Assembly (NCBI GenBank): GCA_947489325.1
Contig: CANLDA010000012.1
Coordinates: forward strand, 48,617-112,616
Length of the DNA stretch: 64,000 nt
Reading direction: 5' to 3'
Source: an uncultured Paracoccaceae bacterium
GTDB lineage: Bacteria > Pseudomonadota > Alphaproteobacteria > Rhodobacterales > Rhodobacteraceae
Both the position numbers and the translations under genes were made by a program. Below, one piece after another: positions 60,597 to 64,000 of the stretch. Every line of letters starts with the position of its first letter. The first letter of the stretch is position 1. Under the pieces are notes generated by a model, which was not told the DNA's origin, did no database searches, and saw only the letters and a program-made list of their open reading frames with translations.

Positions 60597-61489
60597 TGAG
60601 CATTCTTCTTGATCGCGACAGCAAAGTAATCGTTCAGGGGATCACCGGTAAAATGGCCCGGTTCCACACCAAGGATATGCTGAATTACGGAACCAACGTC
60701 GTTGGTGGCGTTGTTCCTGGTAAAGGGGGGGAAACTGTTGAAGGTGTGCCAGTGTTCAACACTGTCAAAGAAGCCGTCGCAGCAACCGGTGCAAATGCGT
60801 CCCTCGTCTTTGTGCCGCCTCCCTTTGCCGCAGATTCCATCATGGAAGCCGCCGACGCGGGTATCAAATATTGTGTCTGCATTACCGACGGTATTCCGGC
60901 ACAGGATATGATCCGAGTGAAGCGCTATATGTACCGGTACCCCAAAGAAAACCGTATGGTTCTGACGGGCCCAAACTGTGCTGGCACCATCAGCCCCGGT
61001 AAGGCCCTGTTGGGGATCATGCCCGGTCATATCTATCTGCAAGGCAATATTGGCATCATTGGCCGCTCTGGCACGTTGGGATATGAGGCCGCCGCGCAGC
61101 TGAAAGAGTTGGGTTTGGGTGTGTCTACATCTGTTGGCATCGGCGGAGACCCGATCAATGGGTCGTCTTTCATGGACATCCTGAAATGGTTTGAGGAAGA
61201 CCCCGAAACTGAAGTGATTGCTATGATTGGCGAAATTGGTGGCCCCCAAGAAGCGGAGGCCGCGGAATACATCAAGCATCATGTGACTAAACCAGTTGTT
61301 GCCTATGTTGCAGGTCTTACGGCCCCAAAGGGCCGTACGATGGGCCACGCGGGCGCGATTATTTCAGCCTTCGGTGAATCTGCCTCTGAAAAGGTGGAAA
61401 TCCTGTCCAACGCTGGTGTTGTTGTTGCCGAAAACCCTGCCGTGATTGGCGAAACCATCGCGCGGGTTGTCAAGGCAAAGGCCGCGTAA
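60596..61489 (+). CDS. mtkB: Malate-CoA ligase alpha subunit
   Basis: 297-residue CoA-binding and phospho-histidine subunit. GITGKMARFHTKDMLNYGTNVVGGV is the CoA-binding start, TGPNCAGTISPGKALLGIMPGH is the family signature, and RTMGHAGAIISAF contains the active-site histidine near 250. GGDPINGSSFMDILKWFEEDPET is also typical. It overlaps mtkA by one base (TGATG). With MtkA it converts malate, ATP and CoA to malyl-CoA, the substrate of the Mcl lyase encoded at 56151. Confidence 0.93.
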   Translation: MSILLDRDSKVIVQGITGKMARFHTKDMLNYGTNVVGGVVPGKGGETVEGVPVFNTVKEAVAATGANASLVFVPPPFAADSIMEAADAGIKYCVCITDGIPAQDMIRVKRYMYRYPKENRMVLTGPNCAGTISPGKALLGIMPGHIYLQGNIGIIGRSGTLGYEAAAQLKELGLGVSTSVGIGGDPINGSSFMDILKWFEEDPETEVIAMIGEIGGPQEAEAAEYIKHHVTKPVVAYVAGLTAPKGRTMGHAGAIISAFGESASEKVEILSNAGVVVAENPAVIGETIARVVKAKAA

Positions 61490-61507
61490 GCTACGGGAGA
61501 GACTGTT

Positions 61508-62479
61508 ATGGCAAAACCCAAGGTTCTGGTAACGCGGCGCTGGCCCGATGCGGTCGAGGCGCGGCTGTGCGAAAATTTCGATGCGGTCCTTAATCGGGGC
61601 GACAAACCCCTGACCGAGACTGAAATTCGCGAGGCCTTGCAAAGCTATGACGCGATTTTGCCAACAGTTACAGACAAGGTGTCGTCCAAAGCGTTGGACG
61701 TCACCAACCCCCAAACCCGCATTCTGGCGAATTACGGTGTCGGATATAACCACATTGATATGGGCAAGGCAGCCGATCACGGTATGATGGTGACAAATAC
61801 TCCGGATGTTCTGTCAGAGTGTACAGCCGATATCGCCATGACCCTGATGTTGATGGTCGCCCGTCGTGCAGGTGAGGGAGAGCGCGAACTGCGGGCAGGT
61901 CAGTGGGATGGCTGGCGGCCAACGCATCTGGTGGGCACCAAGGTGTCCGGCAAGGTGCTGGGCATTGTAGGCTTTGGCCGTATCGGCCAGGAAATGGCGC
62001 GTCGCGCGCATTTTGGGTTTGGCATGAAGATCGTGGTGTTCAACCGCTCTTCTGTGGCGTCCGAGGTGCTGGCACAGTTCAACGCCGTTCAAGTTGACAC
62101 AATGGAAGACTTGATGCCGCTGTGTGATTTCGTATCGTTGCACTGTCCTGGTGGCGTTTCAAACCGCAACCTGATCAATGCACGCCTGCTTGATCTGATG
62201 AAACCGGATGCCTTTTTGATCAACACCGCCCGCGGAGAGGTGATCGACGAATTGGCCCTGACATCTGCCTTGATGTTTGACACCATCGGTGGCGCCGCTC
62301 TGGATGTGTTTGAGGGCGAGCCGCGCATCAATCCAAACCTCTTGCAATGCGACAATCTTGTGATGTTGCCCCATCTGGGCAGCGCTACCCGCGAAGCCCG
62401 CGAGGCAATGGGATTTCGTGTGCTGGACAATCTAACGGATTTCTTTGAAGGCCGCGATCCGCGCGATCGCGTCAATTGA
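61508..62479 (+). CDS. hprA: Hydroxypyruvate/glyoxylate reductase
   Basis: 323-residue D-2-hydroxyacid dehydrogenase. The NADH-binding motif GKVLGIVGFGRIGQEMARRA lies near residue 150, and the catalytic residues Arg (NTARGEVIDELAL, about 240), Glu (about 268) and His (MLPHLGSATREAREAMG, about 290) are all present. It reduces hydroxypyruvate to D-glycerate for the serine cycle; glyoxylate is also a common substrate. It ends the sgaA-mtkAB-hprA unit. A hairpin follows. A PEP carboxylase gene, often next in line, is not present in the window. Confidence 0.91.
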   Translation: MAKPKVLVTRRWPDAVEARLCENFDAVLNRGDKPLTETEIREALQSYDAILPTVTDKVSSKALDVTNPQTRILANYGVGYNHIDMGKAADHGMMVTNTPDVLSECTADIAMTLMLMVARRAGEGERELRAGQWDGWRPTHLVGTKVSGKVLGIVGFGRIGQEMARRAHFGFGMKIVVFNRSSVASEVLAQFNAVQVDTMEDLMPLCDFVSLHCPGGVSNRNLINARLLDLMKPDAFLINTARGEVIDELALTSALMFDTIGGAALDVFEGEPRINPNLLQCDNLVMLPHLGSATREAREAMGFRVLDNLTDFFEGRDPRDRVN

Positions 62480-62490
62480 TTCACAGACAT

Positions 62491-62514
62491 TCTCCGCATC
62501 CTTGCCAGCGGAGA
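62491..62514 (+). terminator. Hairpin after hprA
   Basis: TCTCCGC and GCGGAGA form a 7-base stem with a 10-base loop, 11 bases past the stop. No T-run follows, so it may stabilise the transcript end rather than stop it alone. The rest of 62515-62683 shows no supportable gene. Confidence 0.45.
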
Positions 62515-62683
62515 GTGAAAGTCAGGGCCGACAGCCACCATATGCAAAGGTCGACCAATCACACCCCTCCCGGTCGCCACGCCTCGTCTTGTGGTTGCTG
62601 GTCCTGACATTCAATTGTGTAGAATTAAGTCTTATGCTGTAAACACCATTCAGAAATGTCACTGACCGCGCAAAGCAGCAACG

Positions 62684-63013
62684 TCACCAATGACGTAACA
62701 GGAACAAGGCTTGGCAGCCCGTAGACTTCCAGTATCGAAGGCCTGAATCCGGGTTTGCCCCCGTTTCCGTTCCACCTGCGCCGTATTTCTGTGGTGCTAC
62801 GCGGCCGGTGCCGGGTTTTAGCAACGTGATTTCGCCATTGAGGCGCACTTGGTCGCCGTCCTGCATATATGCACGCAGGTTTTCGGTAAAATGCATTCCC
62901 GGCTGATACCCCAGCCTCCACTGGAACACCCCGTCTTTGTCGATGCATTCGATTTCGCCCATTGCTACGCCTACGAATACACGTGCGTTTGCGAGTACCT
63001 TTTTCGTAATCAT
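62684..63013 (-). CDS. Hypothetical protein, 109 aa
   Basis: Not recognised. No signal peptide or membrane helix at the start; the sequence is beta-rich and polar (ANARVFVGVAMGEIECIDKDGVFQWRLGYQPG), then PGTGRVAPQKYGAGG. ATG 63013 has AAAGGAAA upstream. It follows a 220-aa-class unknown gene on the same strand by 64 bases, so the two may be co-transcribed. The C-terminal 25 residues are less certain because an alternative frame there reads as a hydrophobic helix. Could be part of a mobile element. Confidence 0.55.
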   Translation of the reverse strand: MITKKVLANARVFVGVAMGEIECIDKDGVFQWRLGYQPGMHFTENLRAYMQDGDQVRLNGEITLLKPGTGRVAPQKYGAGGTETGANPDSGLRYWKSTGCQALFLLRHW

Positions 63014-63077
63014 TTTGATTTTCCTTTACTTACAAGGTTTTGTGATTTGCGCGCCCATGTTTCAGAGCGCACTTTTC

Positions 63078-63722
63078 TTATTCTGCGTCTTCGAAAACGT
63101 CTTCTGCTTCGATTGCTTCGAGTTCCTCAACTGGCGTCGGGCCAAATATGAGGTTCGTTTGAATAAGGGCGGTACTGTTTACCGTGTAGGTGCAGATTTC
63201 CGCCTGTTGATCCGCAAACGGATAGTGTTCCAAATCCTCTGGATAGAGAATGCTCCGCGGCGTTACGGACATTGGCACTTCAAGTTGCCAAATGGCCGTT
63301 TTGGCCTCAACCGTTGTCGGGTCCAAGTTCCGATTGAACCCGTAATTTAGATAGAACTTTTTGAGGTGGTTGTTGCCGATGTAGAGGGCCGTTGTTTCCT
63401 CATCTACTTGATCACAATCGGCATCAAGTTCGCGAATTGTCACTGGCACAGGATCAATCGCGGCTTCGTCTGCTACGAAATTAATCGCGCCCCATTCTGC
63501 GGACAGAATTGGATGCGGCTGCGCGACAAGCGTCTCGTCAGGACGTACGACAGCGAAGGTAATGACAATGCCGCCAAATTCGGTTGGCGGAATTGGTGCG
63601 GTGAATTGATGTGACACGGCCATATTTGACTGCGTTACGTCGGCCTGCAATCCCGCACCATCCATGGCGCGCGCCATTGACATGCCGAATGTCTTTTCAG
63701 CAGGGGTGTATCCCCTCAGCAT
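63078..63722 (-). CDS. Hypothetical protein, about 214 aa
   Basis: Not recognised. The product is acidic, with no cysteine-rich motif, signal peptide or membrane helix; it reads as mixed beta structure (HQFTAPIPPTEFGGIVITFAVV, then YIGNNHLKKFYLNYGFNRNL) and ends in a strongly acidic tail (EELEAIEAEDVFEDAE). Start uncertain: ATG 63722 is used; a TTG at 63740 and internal ATGs also fit. It is divergent from a 47-aa gene across a short operator-like repeat. A phage- or element-related structural protein is possible, but I see no diagnostic motif. Confidence 0.55.
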   Translation of the reverse strand: MLRGYTPAEKTFGMSMARAMDGAGLQADVTQSNMAVSHQFTAPIPPTEFGGIVITFAVVRPDETLVAQPHPILSAEWGAINFVADEAAIDPVPVTIRELDADCDQVDEETTALYIGNNHLKKFYLNYGFNRNLDPTTVEAKTAIWQLEVPMSVTPRSILYPEDLEHYPFADQQAEICTYTVNSTALIQTNLIFGPTPVEELEAIEAEDVFEDAE

Positions 63723-63754
63723 ACGTGCTTGTAGAATCAATCCAGAGTTGTTTG

Positions 63755-63781
63755 AGTAATCTCATTCAATTGAGGATTACT
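63755..63781. promoter_or_regulatory. Inverted repeat in the divergent region near the right edge
   Basis: AGTAATC and GATTACT are a 7-base inverted repeat, and between them TCAATTGA is a perfect palindrome. The segment lies between the divergent unknown genes and covers the ribosome site of the small gene at 63783, so a regulator bound here could block it. Confidence 0.45.
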
Positions 63782-63782
63782 G

Positions 63783-63926
63783 ATGAAGTTATTTTTGTAC
63801 CGATTGTCGCTAACCGAAAATGTGCAAGTTACCATATTTGATGTGATTGAAAGAGACGGTGCCACTGAGACCCGGAAAGACTTTCTAACTCGCCAATTTG
63901 AGAAGGATTTTCGTTTCGAGTATTGA
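63783..63926 (+). CDS. Small protein, 47 aa
   Basis: ATG, 47 codons, TGA. The product begins MKLFLYRLSLTENVQVTIFD and ends DFLTRQFEKDFRFEY; it is charged and has no membrane helix. GAGG lies 8 bases before ATG, which supports translation. No family recognised. It is divergent from the 63078 gene and followed by another gene with a strong ribosome site, in the manner of small regulators or cargo of mobile elements. Confidence 0.5.
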   Translation: MKLFLYRLSLTENVQVTIFDVIERDGATETRKDFLTRQFEKDFRFEY

Positions 63927-63982
63927 ATAGCCCCTAGATTTGTAGACGCTTTCTTCCCTAACTTTGAGGCAAGGAGGCCGTT

Positions 63983-64000
63983 ATGGGGAAGCCAAATTTC
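63983..64000 (+). CDS. Start of an unidentified gene (cut by the window edge)
   Basis: A strong AAGGAGG ribosome site (63971-63977) precedes ATG 63983, which reads MGKPNF before the window ends. Only six codons are visible, so nothing can be said about function. Confidence 0.45.

Noticed and set aside
62625..62948. Alternative minus-strand frame overlapping the 109-aa gene, with a hydrophobic end
   Set aside because: Its first two thirds are arginine-rich shadow sequence and no ribosome site is seen. A frameshift joining its end to the 109-aa gene cannot be shown without comparison.

Overview
The window looks like a chromosome or chromid segment of a marine Roseobacter-type alphaproteobacterium (Rhodobacteraceae). 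The reasons are moderate GC, tightly overlapping operons, four-subunit sarcosine oxidase genes, a denitrification cluster of the Rhodobacterales order (nosZDFYLX), and many genes for methylated-amine and one-carbon metabolism. No rRNA, tRNA, CRISPR array or insertion sequence was recognised. No gene-free stretch exceeds about 250 bases.

Layout. 1-4512: end of nosZ, then nosDFYLX for maturation and electron supply of nitrous oxide reductase. 4563-5906: an MmgE/PrpD-family protein. 6124-11170: soxBDAG, a heterotetrameric sarcosine oxidase whose delta subunit lacks cysteine. 11198-16798: a LysR regulator divergent from a GST, a PNPOx/ferredoxin-reductase/ferredoxin fusion, a DUF1348 protein and a FAD-dependent amine oxidoreductase. 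16898-20715: small secreted proteins, DUF547 and two glycosyltransferases. 20851-26027: tamA-tamB. 26114-27599: DUF1403 with a ScpB-like protein. 27603-30550: SH3-like protein, OmpR-type regulator and hybrid histidine kinase.

30762-38185 is the first candidate for an undescribed system. It holds an ECF sigma factor, a membrane anti-sigma factor, a TIG-subtilase, an outer-membrane barrel and three secreted proteins. The two outer, single-gene units carry the same promoter-like pair, TGAACC, 16 bases, CGACC. Three intergenic regions, including the one in front of the histidine kinase, carry tandem copies of TTGTATCA with 9-base spacing. The anti-sigma periplasmic domain looks like a subtilase propeptide, so the protease and anti-sigma factor may regulate each other.

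38379-45225 is the second candidate. One apparent operon encodes a pteridine-reductase-like SDR, three small membrane proteins, and three proteins that each carry a Rieske [2Fe-2S] domain fused to a different partner: a ferric-reductase-like membrane domain, a glutamate-synthase FMN domain, and a thiamine-diphosphate enzyme. This suggests a private electron-transfer chain serving an unknown oxidation.

45293-54772: a nitrilase-family amidase, two LysR regulators and a betaine-type ABC transporter with a double-length permease, followed by a DUF1989-GcvT fusion likely to handle the imported methylated compound. 54801-62479: serine-cycle genes gckA, mcl, a LuxR-type regulator, sgaA, mtkA, mtkB and hprA. 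Sarcosine oxidase and the GcvT protein would make methylene- or methyl-tetrahydrofolate, and the serine cycle would assimilate it. 62684-64000: unrecognised small genes of different character, possibly the edge of a mobile element.
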